In this document: one piece after another, positions 35,534 to 43,987 of the stretch
Layout: each line of letters begins with the position of its first letter
How positions within the stretch are numbered: position 1 is the stretch's first letter
Assembly: GCA_934096275.1 (NCBI GenBank)
Contig: CAKOLK010000001.1
Span: 1-64,000, forward strand
From: an uncultured Bacilli bacterium
Lineage (GTDB): Bacteria > Bacillota_I > Bacilli_A > RF39 > UBA660
Reading direction: 5' to 3'
Length of the DNA stretch: 64,000 nucleotides
Notes under the pieces: generated by a model
What the model was told of the DNA's origin: nothing
The model's input: the letters and a program-made list of their open reading frames with translations, nothing else
Databases searched by the model: none
Program-made: the position numbers and the translations under genes

Positions 35534-36892
35534 CTAAAACTTAATTCTATCATTAACATATGAAATAACTTCATCAATACTCATTTTTACTTGTTCCATT
35601 GTATCTCTATCTCTAAGGGTTACAGTACCATTATTTATAGTATCATCATCAATAGTAATTGCATATGGAGTACCAATTGCATCACTTCTTCTGTATCTTT
35701 TTCCAATTGATCCAGTATCATCATAAGTAGTCATGAACTCTTTTTGTAATCTTTCGTATATTTCGCTTGCTTTATCACTATGATATTTTTTCACAAGTGG
35801 CAATACACATACTTTATATGGTGCAAGATATGGTGTAAGATGTAGAACTTCTCTTGTATCATTTTCTAATTCTTGTTCTTCGTATGCTTCGAAAAGAATT
35901 GCAAGAATAGTTCTATCAAGTCCATAAGTTGATTCAATTACATATGGTACAAACTTTTCATTTGTTTCAGGGTCAAGATATTCTTGTTTTACCTTGGAAT
36001 ATTCTTGGTGATTAGACAAATCAAAATTAGTACGATTATGAGTACCATTTATTTCTCCCCATCCAAATGGAAACTTATATTCTATGTCACATGCTTCTTT
36101 GGCATAATGTGCAAGCTTTTCATGATCATGAAATCTTAAATGTTCTTCTTTTAAACCTAAGTCCATATAGAACTTTTTACCATATTCTTTGAAATAGTTA
36201 TATATTTCACTATCGGTTCCTTCTTTACAGAAAGTTTGATATTCCATTTGTTCAAACTCAATAGTCCTAAAAGTAAAGTTACCTGGAGTTATTTCATTTC
36301 TGAATGCTTTACCTATTTGACCAATTGAGAATGGTAATTTAGCACGCATACTTCTTTGAACATTTAAGAAGTTTACATATTCTCCTTGAGCATTTTCTGG
36401 CCTTAGATAAATAACACTTTTTGAATCATTAGTAACACCACGATATGTTTCAAACATAAGATTAAATTGACGTACATCAGTAAAGTTAGTTTTACCGCAT
36501 TTAGGACAAGGTATTTTGTTATCCCTTATATATTTTATTAAGTCTTCTTCATTTAAAGTATCTCCGATAGATGAATCAGTAAAATCATTTACTAAGTTAT
36601 CTGCTCGAACTCTCATTTTACATTCTTTACAATCAATTAATGGATCTGAGAAACTAGAAACATGACCTGATGCTTCCCATACTTTTTTATGCATTAATAT
36701 ATCAGCATCAACTTCATAAGCATTTTTTCTTTCTTGAATAAATCTTTTTCTCCATGCATCTTTTACATTGTTTTTAAGTCTTGAACCAAGTGGACCATAA
36801 TCCCAAGTATTAGCAAGACCACCATATATTTCACTTCCTTGAAATATAAAACCATAATTTTTACAAAAATTAACCATTTTTTCCATTTCCAT
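35534..36892 (-). CDS. glyS: Glycyl-tRNA synthetase, single-chain (eukaryote/archaea-like) type
   Basis: 452 residues, the alpha2 dimeric GlyRS. Motifs: N-terminal MVNFCKNYGFIFQGSEIYGGLANTWDYGPLGSRLKNN, zinc-like CKECKMR ... CPKCGK, motif 2 RNEITPGNFTFRTIEFEQMEYQTF, motif 3 YGLDRTILAILFEAYEE, and the anticodon-binding C-terminus (APYKVCVLPLVKK ... YRRSDAIGTPYAITID). RBS AAGGGAGG precedes the ATG. A T-box leader upstream suggests control by uncharged tRNA-Gly. Confidence 0.97.
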   Translation of the reverse strand: MEMEKMVNFCKNYGFIFQGSEIYGGLANTWDYGPLGSRLKNNVKDAWRKRFIQERKNAYEVDADILMHKKVWEASGHVSSFSDPLIDCKECKMRVRADNLVNDFTDSSIGDTLNEEDLIKYIRDNKIPCPKCGKTNFTDVRQFNLMFETYRGVTNDSKSVIYLRPENAQGEYVNFLNVQRSMRAKLPFSIGQIGKAFRNEITPGNFTFRTIEFEQMEYQTFCKEGTDSEIYNYFKEYGKKFYMDLGLKEEHLRFHDHEKLAHYAKEACDIEYKFPFGWGEINGTHNRTNFDLSNHQEYSKVKQEYLDPETNEKFVPYVIESTYGLDRTILAILFEAYEEQELENDTREVLHLTPYLAPYKVCVLPLVKKYHSDKASEIYERLQKEFMTTYDDTGSIGKRYRRSDAIGTPYAITIDDDTINNGTVTLRDRDTMEQVKMSIDEVISYVNDRIKF

Positions 36893-36904
36893 AATATTTT
36901 CCTC

Positions 36905-37040
36905 CCTTGTAATAAAAAAACTTAAAAAACATGTAAAGACGAATTAGATCCGCGGTTCCACTTTACTTATTCTTTAAGAATCTCTTTTATAACAGTGCTA
37001 AAGGTTTCCAAGCCTTATTTTCGCATCAATAAATAATACA
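36905..37040 (-). promoter_or_regulatory. T-box leader of glyS
   Basis: The minus strand carries AGTGGAACCGCGG (36950-36962), which matches the T-box antiterminator core (GTGGNACCGCG). A competing terminator forms from GTAAAG (36961-36967 region) and CTTTAC with a T-run before the RBS. A possible GGC specifier lies in ATAAGGCTTGG near 37011-37021. The leader is compact (about 130 bases), as known for short glycine T-boxes, and I could not lay out a complete stem I. Confidence 0.8.
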
Positions 37041-37045
37041 TTTAT

Positions 37046-37073
37046 ATTGTACCACAAAAAATATATTTGTAAA
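37046..37073 (-). promoter_or_regulatory. Promoter of glyS
   Basis: Minus strand TTTACA (37068-37073), a 16-base spacer and TACAAT (37046-37051), ahead of the T-box leader. Confidence 0.7.
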
Positions 37074-37104
37074 TACTATTTTTTTGAAAAATCGAACTTT
37101 AGTG

Positions 37105-37133
37105 TTTACAAACGATTATTTGTAATGTATAAT
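37105..37133 (+). promoter_or_regulatory. lexA promoter with SOS-like operator
   Basis: TTTACA 37105-37110, a 17-base spacer and TATAAT 37128-37133. The spacer contains CAAACGATTATTTG (37109-37122), an imperfect 5-4-5 palindrome with the spacing of the Bacillus SOS box (CGAAC-N4-GTTCG) but A/T-shifted. LexA normally autoregulates, so this is the best operator candidate. A second CGAAC half site lies at 37093-37097. Confidence 0.65.
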
Positions 37134-37158
37134 AAAAATATAAAAAAGGAGGAATATT

Positions 37159-37776
37159 ATGGAACAATTAACTAAAAAACAAGAAGCAGTATTAACAGCA
37201 TTAAAAAAATATATGGCAAGAAAAGGTTATCCGCCTACTGTAAGAGATTTATGTGAAGCGACTGGTCTTAGTAGTACTGCAACTGTTCAAGTGCATTTAG
37301 ATAATTTACAAAGTAAGGGTTATATTAATAAGGATAATAGAAAGAATAGAACTATTGAAATACTTGTACCTAATGAATATGACAAGAAGAATGAATCTAT
37401 TATTTCAGTACCACTTTTAGGAAAAGCATCATGTGGTAACCCTATCGAAGCAATTGAACAACCAAATGAGTATTTTGATTTACCTGTTACTATGATTAAT
37501 GGTAAAAGCGAAGTGTTTACTTTAAAGACAAGTGGAGATTCAATGATTAATGTTGGTATTTATGATGGAGATATCATTGTTGTAGAAAAAAGAAATGATG
37601 CTAAAAATGGTGATACAGTAGTAGCTCTTACTGATGATAATGAAGTAACTGTAAAAACTTTCTACAAAGAAACTGACCATTTTAGATTACTACCTGAAAA
37701 TGATTATATGGAACCTATTATATTAGATAGTGTTACTATTCTTGGTAAAGTAATTGGACTATATAGAAAATTCTAG
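37159..37776 (+). CDS. lexA: LexA repressor, SOS master regulator
   Basis: 205 residues. N-terminal winged HTH (KKYMARKGYPPTVRDLCEATGLSSTATVQVHLDNLQSKGYI) and a C-terminal S24-type self-cleavage domain with catalytic Ser in TSGDSMINVGIYDGD and Lys in DDNEVTVKTF. The cleavage site reads GKASCGNP, so the scissile pair is Cys-Gly, where most LexA have Ala-Gly; UmuD uses Cys-Gly. RBS AAAAGGAGG with ATG. It lies divergent from glyS and convergent with the MATE gene. Confidence 0.96.
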   Translation: MEQLTKKQEAVLTALKKYMARKGYPPTVRDLCEATGLSSTATVQVHLDNLQSKGYINKDNRKNRTIEILVPNEYDKKNESIISVPLLGKASCGNPIEAIEQPNEYFDLPVTMINGKSEVFTLKTSGDSMINVGIYDGDIIVVEKRNDAKNGDTVVALTDDNEVTVKTFYKETDHFRLLPENDYMEPIILDSVTILGKVIGLYRKF

Positions 37777-37781
37777 TACTT

Positions 37782-37804
37782 AAAAAGAGGCCTAGCCTCT
37801 TTTT
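37782..37804. terminator. Bidirectional terminator, lexA / MATE gene
   Basis: Perfect AAAAAGAGGC-CTA-GCCTCTTTTT hairpin between convergent genes. Confidence 0.85.
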
Positions 37805-39774
37805 GTTATGGAATTGATTATTATTTGTACAGTTTTTTCTATAGTAAAGAAATCAACATTAATTGCCAAGTCATAATTTTCTAAATCATTCCATTTTTTA
37901 TCAGTATAATACTTACAATATTTTGCTCTTTCTTTGTTTATTTTTTCTATTTGTTTCGATGCATTATCTTTACTAATACCATAATATTTTACTACTCTAT
38001 TTATCTTTGAGTTTAAATCACTATATAAAAATATATTTGTTGTATTAATATCAGTGTCTTTTAAAATATAATTTGCGCATCTTCCAACAATTACGCATGA
38101 TTCTTTACTTGCTATATCTTTGATTACTTTTGACTCTGCTAAGAAAAGTTCATCATCGTTTTGATAACCAATTCCATTTTTCTTTTCTTCGTTTTTAATT
38201 ATATAGTCATTACTAAATCCAAGCTCTTTTGCAGTTAAATTGATTATTTCTTTATCATAAAAATTAATATTTAATTGTTGTGCTAATAACTTGGCAACAT
38301 ATCTTCCACCAGATCCATATTCTCTTGCTATAGTTATTACTATCTTATTGTTTTTGTTATGTTTATTATTATATTCATCTATTATCACTTCAGTGTTATT
38401 CATGTTAGTTAAAACTTTTTTAATAAATATAATTGTAATAATTAGAGTTATAATATCTACGATTATTGGTGAATATAAGATTGTTACAGCAGACTTACTA
38501 TATATTCCTATTATTAGTATTGTTGGTACAAATATTATAACATCTCTTGCTATAGATATCACCATTGCTTTTAAGGATTCTCCGATTGATTGAAAGAATA
38601 TAGTTGTAGCCTTTACAATGCATGTAATCATAATAGTAGATAAATAAAGTTTCATACAATAATGAGCATATTTTATATAAATATCACTATTTCCTTTTCC
38701 GAAAATATTTATTATAAGATCTGGTATAAACTCAAATATTAAAGTAGCAATTAAACCTATTATACCGCATGAAATTATTATTTTTTTATATGTTTCTTTT
38801 ACTCTTTCTATATTTCCTGCACCATAATTGTATCCAACTATTGGTTGACCACCGAGTGCTATACCAATACATATTGATATAACAATACCAAATACTTTCA
38901 TGGTTATTCCTATTACCGCTAAAGGTATATCTACTCCATATATTGGATCATTAATATAGTTAATTAAGTTATTACAAACAGTAATAATTATAACTATTGC
39001 TAGTTGTGTAATAAATGATGAGATACCCAAAGAACTTATTTTCTTTATAATATTTAAATCAAGCTTTATAGAATCTTTATTTATTTTGAAAGTTTTACCC
39101 TTAAAAAGATAAATAATAGTTAATAAAAATGTAAAGTATTGACCAATTATTGTTGCTATTGCTGCTCCTCTTATACCCATATCAAGTGTAAAGATAAAGA
39201 TTGGATCAAGTATAATATTTATAATAGCGCCAAGTGTTGTTGCAAGCATAGCATATTTTGGACTTTTATCTGCTCTTATTATTGAATTAAAACCTTGACC
39301 AAACATATAAGCAGGTATTCCTAATAATATAATATTATAATAATCTAATGCATATTTATAGTTACCAGTAGTAGCACCAAATAGATGTAATATATTATCT
39401 TTAAATAAGAATGCAATTATAAATATTATTATAATGCTTATAATTTGAATTATTAAGCTATTTCCAATTGCCTTATTAGCACTTTTTTCATCTTTTTTAC
39501 CACTATAAAGACTAAATAATGCAGAAGTACCATCTCCGATTAATAAACATATTGCAAGGGCAATTAAAGTAAATGGAAAAACAACATTAGTTGCTCCATT
39601 ACATAAAATACTTAATGCTTGACCAGTATTATCTACTCCACTTATATGACCAATGTATATTTGATCCACTATATTATAAAGTGAAGCAACAAGCATTGAG
39701 ATAACACATGGTATAGAAAACTTTAATAATAATTTATTTATGCTTTCAATTCCTAAATCTAATTGTTTGTTCAT
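37792..39774 (-). CDS. MATE transporter fused to a cytidylate kinase-like domain
   Basis: 660 residues from the ATG at 39774 (AGGAGGG upstream). Residues 1-440 form a 12-helix MATE-family efflux transporter (SIPCVISMLVASLYNIVDQIYIGH; GQGFNSIIRADKSPKYAM; GGQPIVGYNYGAGN). After a polar linker (about 445-465) comes a cytidylate kinase-like domain (PF13189 type): ITIAREYGSGGRYVAKLLAQQLNINFYDKEII, then VIVGRCANYILKDT. That GSGG loop would be the nucleotide-binding site. The combination puts a kinase on the cytoplasmic face of a drug/metabolite exporter. It may phosphorylate a cargo or act as a sensor; unknown. Confidence 0.88.
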   Translation of the reverse strand: MNKQLDLGIESINKLLLKFSIPCVISMLVASLYNIVDQIYIGHISGVDNTGQALSILCNGATNVVFPFTLIALAICLLIGDGTSALFSLYSGKKDEKSANKAIGNSLIIQIISIIIIFIIAFLFKDNILHLFGATTGNYKYALDYYNIILLGIPAYMFGQGFNSIIRADKSPKYAMLATTLGAIINIILDPIFIFTLDMGIRGAAIATIIGQYFTFLLTIIYLFKGKTFKINKDSIKLDLNIIKKISSLGISSFITQLAIVIIITVCNNLINYINDPIYGVDIPLAVIGITMKVFGIVISICIGIALGGQPIVGYNYGAGNIERVKETYKKIIISCGIIGLIATLIFEFIPDLIINIFGKGNSDIYIKYAHYCMKLYLSTIMITCIVKATTIFFQSIGESLKAMVISIARDVIIFVPTILIIGIYSKSAVTILYSPIIVDIITLIITIIFIKKVLTNMNNTEVIIDEYNNKHNKNNKIVITIAREYGSGGRYVAKLLAQQLNINFYDKEIINLTAKELGFSNDYIIKNEEKKNGIGYQNDDELFLAESKVIKDIASKESCVIVGRCANYILKDTDINTTNIFLYSDLNSKINRVVKYYGISKDNASKQIEKINKERAKYCKYYTDKKWNDLENYDLAINVDFFTIEKTVQIIINSITKRG

Positions 39775-39782
39775 TGTATCCC

Positions 39783-39875
39783 TCCTAAATAAAAAACGTG
39801 AACCCAATGTCTGGATTTACGTTTCAAACAACACGACTAGATAATTATAACACTTTATTTTTCTTTTTGTAAGAA
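39783..39875 (-). promoter_or_regulatory. Leader of the MATE gene with attenuator-like hairpin
   Basis: Minus strand promoter TTACAA, 17 bases, TATAAT (near 39846-39851), then a leader of about 60-70 bases with hairpin AACGTAAATCC / GGGTTCACGTT and T6 shortly before the RBS. The layout suggests premature termination control. MATE genes are known to be served by the guanidine-IV (mepA) riboswitch class, but I cannot confirm that fold. Confidence 0.5.
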
Positions 39876-39985
39876 AAAATTTTACCATTTCACAAAAAAG
39901 TTTTATCACTTTACACTTACAAAACAAAATATTGTTACTAATTGCTATTATGTTATAAGTTTGATATATTAATATTGGTGATAAT

Positions 39986-40639
39986 ATGAATTTATACGAT
40001 AATTTAAATAACAACAACAATAATAGTAATAATAACAATAATCAAAACGGGTTTGATATTTATAAACAAAATAATTATAATAATCAATATAATAACCAAC
40101 AATTCTATCAAGTATATAATGATAGTTTTAAAAATACTAAGTATAAAAAAAGACCTAGTGCAGGAATGGTAGTACTTATTGTTATACTTTGCTGTGTAGG
40201 AATTGGGCTTGTTCAAGGACTTCTTTCACTTAAGCCAACTTTAGATATGGTAAATACTGCTAAAGTTGGAAGATTTCAAGATAAAGCATCTGATCTTGTT
40301 ACTACTGCTAGATCATATATTGTTTCTAATAACATACAAGAAAGTGGAAACTTTGTATTTACGATTGGTAATAAAAATGCTACTTGGTATCCAAAAAATG
40401 GTTCATCAAAAACAATAACATTGTATGAAGATTTAATAGAAAGTCCATTTGGTAATAAGTATAAAACTGCTTTTGTAAAAGTAGAATATAATCACTCTAC
40501 TTATTATGCAGAATACTACTTATACTTAAGTGATGGAAAATATTGCTTTAATGGTATAAAGGATGATAAATTAAATAAGGAAGAAAGTTTATCTAAAGAT
40601 TGCAAAAACTTTATATCTAACCCATCAACTGGGTATTAA
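39986..40639 (+). CDS. Asn-rich membrane-anchored protein, unknown
   Basis: 217 residues. Residues 1-50 are extremely Asn/Gln/Tyr-rich (NNNNNNSNNNNN), low complexity and likely disordered in the cytoplasm. One membrane helix at about 61-82 (GMVVLIVILCCVGIGLVQGLL) is followed by an outer domain (about 90-217; FQDKASDLVTTARSYIVSNN ... FNGIKDDKLNKEESLSKDCKNFI), somewhat like a pseudopilin outer part. RBS GGTGATAAT. The ORF on the opposite strand over the Asn codons is an artefact of AAT/AAC repeats. Function unknown. Confidence 0.7.
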   Translation: MNLYDNLNNNNNNSNNNNNQNGFDIYKQNNYNNQYNNQQFYQVYNDSFKNTKYKKRPSAGMVVLIVILCCVGIGLVQGLLSLKPTLDMVNTAKVGRFQDKASDLVTTARSYIVSNNIQESGNFVFTIGNKNATWYPKNGSSKTITLYEDLIESPFGNKYKTAFVKVEYNHSTYYAEYYLYLSDGKYCFNGIKDDKLNKEESLSKDCKNFISNPSTGY

Positions 40640-40650
40640 AAATAAAATAA

Positions 40651-40675
40651 AAAGGACTTCGGTCCTTATTTTGTT
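40651..40675. terminator. Bidirectional terminator
   Basis: AAGGAC-TTCG-GTCCTT with A-run and T-run on both sides, between convergent genes. Confidence 0.85.
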
Positions 40676-40914
40676 ACAACACTTTTAATATCTTGAAGTT
40701 CAAACCTATATTGTTGCTTTACTTCAGGATATTTTTCTTTATCAACTTCACTAAAAAACATATCAAATGGTCTAATATATAGTTCATTATTTCCATATAA
40801 ACCACGATATACTACATATTTTTCTTTTGTTTCACTATGTATTGCTATATCTATTAATAAATAATAATCCCCTTTAAAATGTCTATAAACACCATTAATT
40901 TTTAATCTATCCAT
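40666..40914 (-). CDS. DUF1653 family protein
   Basis: 82 residues with the full DUF1653 pattern: GVYRHFKGDYYLLIDIAIHSETKEKYVVYRGLYGNNELYIRPFDMFFSEVD. This small family is widespread and of unknown function. RBS AGGAGG lies before the ATG (TCCTCC on the plus strand). Its stop codon lies within the shared bidirectional terminator. Confidence 0.9.
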   Translation of the reverse strand: MDRLKINGVYRHFKGDYYLLIDIAIHSETKEKYVVYRGLYGNNELYIRPFDMFFSEVDKEKYPEVKQQYRFELQDIKSVVTK

Positions 40915-41090
40915 AATTCCTCCTTAATACTTTATAAGTTAATTATAGCATAAATAAAAACAAAAAAATAGATATTTCTATCTATTAATATATTTTATAA
41001 ATGTTTTACTTGCGAAAGTCAAACAAACAGATTTATTAGTAGCCAAATATATATCTATATTTGGTGTGTTTTTATTAATTTCTTTTGATT

Positions 41091-41714
41091 TTATAATTTT
41101 CTATACTCATCTTCTGCCATATCAGCATCACATCTTAAGAAACAAGCTGCTTGTCTATAATCATCATAGCATTTGCCTGTTTTTTCTTCTAATTCATCTG
41201 CTTTTGCTTCTAACTTTTCTCCTTTTTCAAATAAATATAATGCTCTCAATGATTTAAATCCTCGCATATTTCTATTTAATCTCATAGCATCTTCTAAATA
41301 TTCTTTAATATATTCTGGTCTATCAGTTTCTTCTATTTGATAATCTTTTGCCTTTAGTTCAGGAACTTTTACACCTAATAATATTTCAAACCATGTTGCA
41401 ACAATATGCCTATGACAAAATTCAGTATTAGGTTCATAACAAAGTAGAACAGAATAGTCAAGGTCTCTAAATACTTTTTCAGGATCTAGTTTTGATAAAA
41501 CTTGATTCCAATATTCCTGTACATAATATCTATTATTTTCTTCTTCAGAAATTTTACCAATATTATTATGCCATACTTTCCAAAAAGATAATTTCGGTGC
41601 TAATTCTGGATAACATTTCCCTTGATAATTAGCATCTTTTCCACGATTACCAGAGATAGAATAGGTTCTATATTTATCTGACTGCCAATCATTATGACTG
41701 CTTGTACTAATCAT
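41091..41714 (-). CDS. DUF488 family protein
   Basis: 207 residues. The centre matches DUF488: YSISGNRGK near the N-terminus, then the characteristic VLLCYEPNTEFCHRHIVATWFEILLGVKVPEL (residues about 85-120) with Cys and His that may form a catalytic or metal site. The C-terminal third (about 150-207) is helical and charged, an addition to the core. RBS AGGAGGAG. Function unknown; it lies alone between AT-rich gaps. Confidence 0.85.
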   Translation of the reverse strand: MISTSSHNDWQSDKYRTYSISGNRGKDANYQGKCYPELAPKLSFWKVWHNNIGKISEEENNRYYVQEYWNQVLSKLDPEKVFRDLDYSVLLCYEPNTEFCHRHIVATWFEILLGVKVPELKAKDYQIEETDRPEYIKEYLEDAMRLNRNMRGFKSLRALYLFEKGEKLEAKADELEEKTGKCYDDYRQAACFLRCDADMAEDEYRKL

Positions 41715-41844
41715 ATTTTTTCTCCTCCTAATAAATATTCACCTTTTTATCTCTTTACCTGTCAAATATTATAACATATTTTTACAGTGTTTTTAATACA
41801 TTTTTACTTAAAAGTCACATCCCTGATTATGGTATAAATAGTAT

Positions 41845-42117
41845 TTAGATAGTTTTTAAATAATCTTCTAATTCAGATAATTTGATTTTATTAGATAAAT
41901 TTTCAATAAAGACTTCGTTAGAATAATTAAATATTAAAAAAGTTTTATTTTTTATAATAATTCTATTTGGCTCAATATAAGTTAAATTAATTCTATCTAT
42001 CTTCCTTATATTTCCATTAATAATTGTCGGTGTTGTTTTAGCAAACTCACATATCAGTTCTAATTTCTTTCTTAATGATTCTTCAATAGGCAATTCTTCT
42101 TTAATAATATTTACCAT
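41845..42117 (-). CDS. Hypothetical small protein downstream of tRNA-Met
   Basis: 90 residues from the ATG at 42117 (AAAGGATGG upstream); the longer frame start at 42174 would cross the terminator. Sequence: EELPIEESLRKKLELICEFAKTTPTIINGNIRKIDRINLTYIEPNRIIIKNKTFLIFNYS. No recognisable motif, no membrane helix. Its reading frame and RBS are good but there is no family call. Confidence 0.55.
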   Translation of the reverse strand: MVNIIKEELPIEESLRKKLELICEFAKTTPTIINGNIRKIDRINLTYIEPNRIIIKNKTFLIFNYSNEVFIENLSNKIKLSELEDYLKTI

Positions 42118-42152
42118 AATACCATCCTTTCTTTTAGGATAGTTTTTAATAA

Positions 42153-42182
42153 CAAAAAAACTAATCCGTATCACGAATTAGT
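42153..42182 (-). terminator. Terminator after tRNA-Met
   Basis: On the minus strand, ACTAATTCG-TGATA-CGGATTAGT followed by seven T. Confidence 0.8.
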
Positions 42183-42227
42183 TATTTATCAAACTCGAAA
42201 CTATAAAAGTTCAAGTATATTTACTTA

Positions 42228-42304
42228 TGGTAGCGACGGAGGGGATCGAACCCCCGACCTTCCGGGTATGAACCGGACGCTCTAGCCAGCTGAGCTACAT
42301 CGCC
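42228..42304 (-). tRNA. tRNA-Met (CAU), elongator type
   Basis: 77 bases, folds as a cloverleaf: acceptor GGCGATG/CGTCGCT, D-arm GCTC ... GAGC, anticodon stem TCCGG/CCGGA with loop TTCATAC (anticodon CAT), T-arm GGGGG/CCCCC with TTCGATC loop, discriminator A and an encoded CCA. The anticodon stem lacks the three G:C pairs of initiators, and the overall sequence closely follows the Bacillus elongator tRNA-Met. An Ile2 (lysidine) identity cannot be fully excluded. Confidence 0.95.
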
Positions 42305-42362
42305 ATGAAAAGTAAGCAATATAAATATAGCATATTTTTTTTACTTTTTCAATATCTTTTTG

Positions 42363-42617
42363 TTATTTTTTCATTTTTGATATTTGTTCCTTTTCTTTTG
42401 ATAACTCTTCCAAAAAGACTTTGTTATACATAATACTATTTATTGAAAAATAATTTTCTTGATTTTGCTCTTTAGTAAGCATAATATTCATATTCTTTAT
42501 ACTATTACATTTAGAACACATAATCGTTGTACTACCTATTTTTTTATTTTTCCCTATAATAAAATAATCTTGTTTCTTATTACAAATAGGACAATATGCT
42601 TTAATTATTTTATTCAT
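42363..42617 (-). CDS. Small zinc-ribbon protein
   Basis: 84 residues. Two CxxC pairs (CPIC near residue 9, CSKC near 34) make a zinc ribbon, followed by a charged tail (ELSKEKEQISKMKK). RBS GAAAGGGAAT lies before the ATG, and the gene stops 5 bases after the HAD gene's stop on the same strand side, so they form a two-gene operon. Function unknown. Confidence 0.65.
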   Translation of the reverse strand: MNKIIKAYCPICNKKQDYFIIGKNKKIGSTTIMCSKCNSIKNMNIMLTKEQNQENYFSINSIMYNKVFLEELSKEKEQISKMKK

Positions 42618-42622
42618 ATTAT

Positions 42623-43426
42623 CTATTCCCTTTCTATTAACTCATTTTTTTCCAAATCAAAATTATTATTTAAAAAATAAAATACCCCATCTTCCTTACA
42701 AGACTTAGTTATATATTTACAAACATTTAATACTTCCTTTAATGCATCCTCTACCGCTACTCCATACTTAGCATTCTTTATCATTGATAAATCATTAATA
42801 TTATCACCAAATGTAATAAGATAATCATTTGATATATTTTCCTTTTCTAACAATAATTTAATAGCATTATACTTATCATTACCATTATTAATTACCTCAA
42901 TATACCCCGTACCATCACTTTTAATCACTTTAAATATATCTATATCATTATACCTACTTAACTCATCATAAACTTGATTCAAACATTCTATATTATCATA
43001 ATATATTTCTATTTTTAAAACCTTAAAAGATATATTTAAATCATCAATTATATTTTCCTCAATATACCTTAATTTATATTTATAATTAGCCTTAATATTC
43101 CATCCTTCTTCACTACAAAAGCATATTTTTTTATAACTATTCCCTACTATTTTTACAATATCACTTACTCTATTTTTATTTATATAATCTTTATATATAA
43201 TAATATCATTCTTACAATCATAAACAATTGCCCCATTTGATCCAATAATATAATCACAATAATCTTTAAAAAGTCTTTTTATATTATTAAGTGGCCTACC
43301 TGATGCAATTGCAAATACATTATTATTACGTAATTTATTTATTATATTTTTAGTATCATTTGATATATCAGATTTACTATTTTTTATTAGAGTCCTATCA
43401 ATATCACTTACTATTAAATATCTCAC
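42623..43426 (-). CDS. Cof-type HAD-IIB phosphatase
   Basis: 267 residues. Motif I is VSDIDRTLIKN (Asp8, Asp10, with Arg where Gly is usual), motif II AIASGRPLNNI, then the C2B cap, and motif IV TFGDNINDLSMIKNAKYGVAVEDA. This matches Cof/YkrA-type sugar or nucleotide phosphatases. RBS AAAGAGGTGAT. The Arg in motif I (DIDRT) occurs in part of this family. Substrate cannot be told. Confidence 0.88.
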   Translation of the reverse strand: MRYLIVSDIDRTLIKNSKSDISNDTKNIINKLRNNNVFAIASGRPLNNIKRLFKDYCDYIIGSNGAIVYDCKNDIIIYKDYINKNRVSDIVKIVGNSYKKICFCSEEGWNIKANYKYKLRYIEENIIDDLNISFKVLKIEIYYDNIECLNQVYDELSRYNDIDIFKVIKSDGTGYIEVINNGNDKYNAIKLLLEKENISNDYLITFGDNINDLSMIKNAKYGVAVEDALKEVLNVCKYITKSCKEDGVFYFLNNNFDLEKNELIERE

Positions 43427-43456
43427 TTTATCACCTCTTTAAAAGTAAAAACATAA

Positions 43457-43987
43457 CTATTGAAAGTAATAATTATGCTTTTTTTCATGGCCTAATGTTG
43501 TTGAATCGCCATGTCCTGGATATAAAACAATATCATCATCGTATTTTTTAATTTTATTAATAGATTCAATCATTTCTTGATAATTACCTGTTGGAAGGTC
43601 TACTCTACCAATGTTGTCTTTGAATATAAAGTCTCCGACAAACATAATATTATAGTTTCTAAAGTAGAAAGTTATACTAGAGCTACTGTGCCCTGGAGTA
43701 TAGATTACTTCAAAGTTAAATGGTCCAATATGATGAGTATCTTCGAATAAGTTTTTATAATCATAGACTTCTACATCATATAATTCAGATAAAGATTTAG
43801 CATAAGTATTATGATCAAAATGATCATGAGTAAGAAGTATTGCAAGTGGCTTTAATTCTAAATCTTCGATTGTTTTTATAATATTATTTTCTTCAGCACC
43901 TGGATCTATTATTAAACACTCATTATCCTTATACACTAAATAACAATTAGTTTTTAATGGTCCAACAGTAAGTATTTCTATATTCAT
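43457..43987 (-). CDS. Metallo-beta-lactamase fold hydrolase (GloB-like)
   Basis: 176 residues. Metal motif THDHFDHN (about residues 54-61), further ligands in TPGHSSSS (about 100), VGDFIF and LYPGHGDSTTLGHEK. Lacks the C-terminal helical domain of true GloB, as in YcbL-like type II enzymes of about 200 residues. It overlaps the murC start region by 4 bases (ATGA), so it is co-translated with murC. Confidence 0.92.
   Translation of the reverse strand: MNIEILTVGPLKTNCYLVYKDNECLIIDPGAEENNIIKTIEDLELKPLAILLTHDHFDHNTYAKSLSELYDVEVYDYKNLFEDTHHIGPFNFEVIYTPGHSSSSITFYFRNYNIMFVGDFIFKDNIGRVDLPTGNYQEMIESINKIKKYDDDIVLYPGHGDSTTLGHEKKHNYYFQ

Noticed and set aside
40004..40216. Hydrophobic ORF on the - strand (long Ile/Val run)
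   Set aside because: It is the antisense of the Asn-codon repeat in the + strand gene (AAT/AAC reads as ATT/GTT); no RBS.
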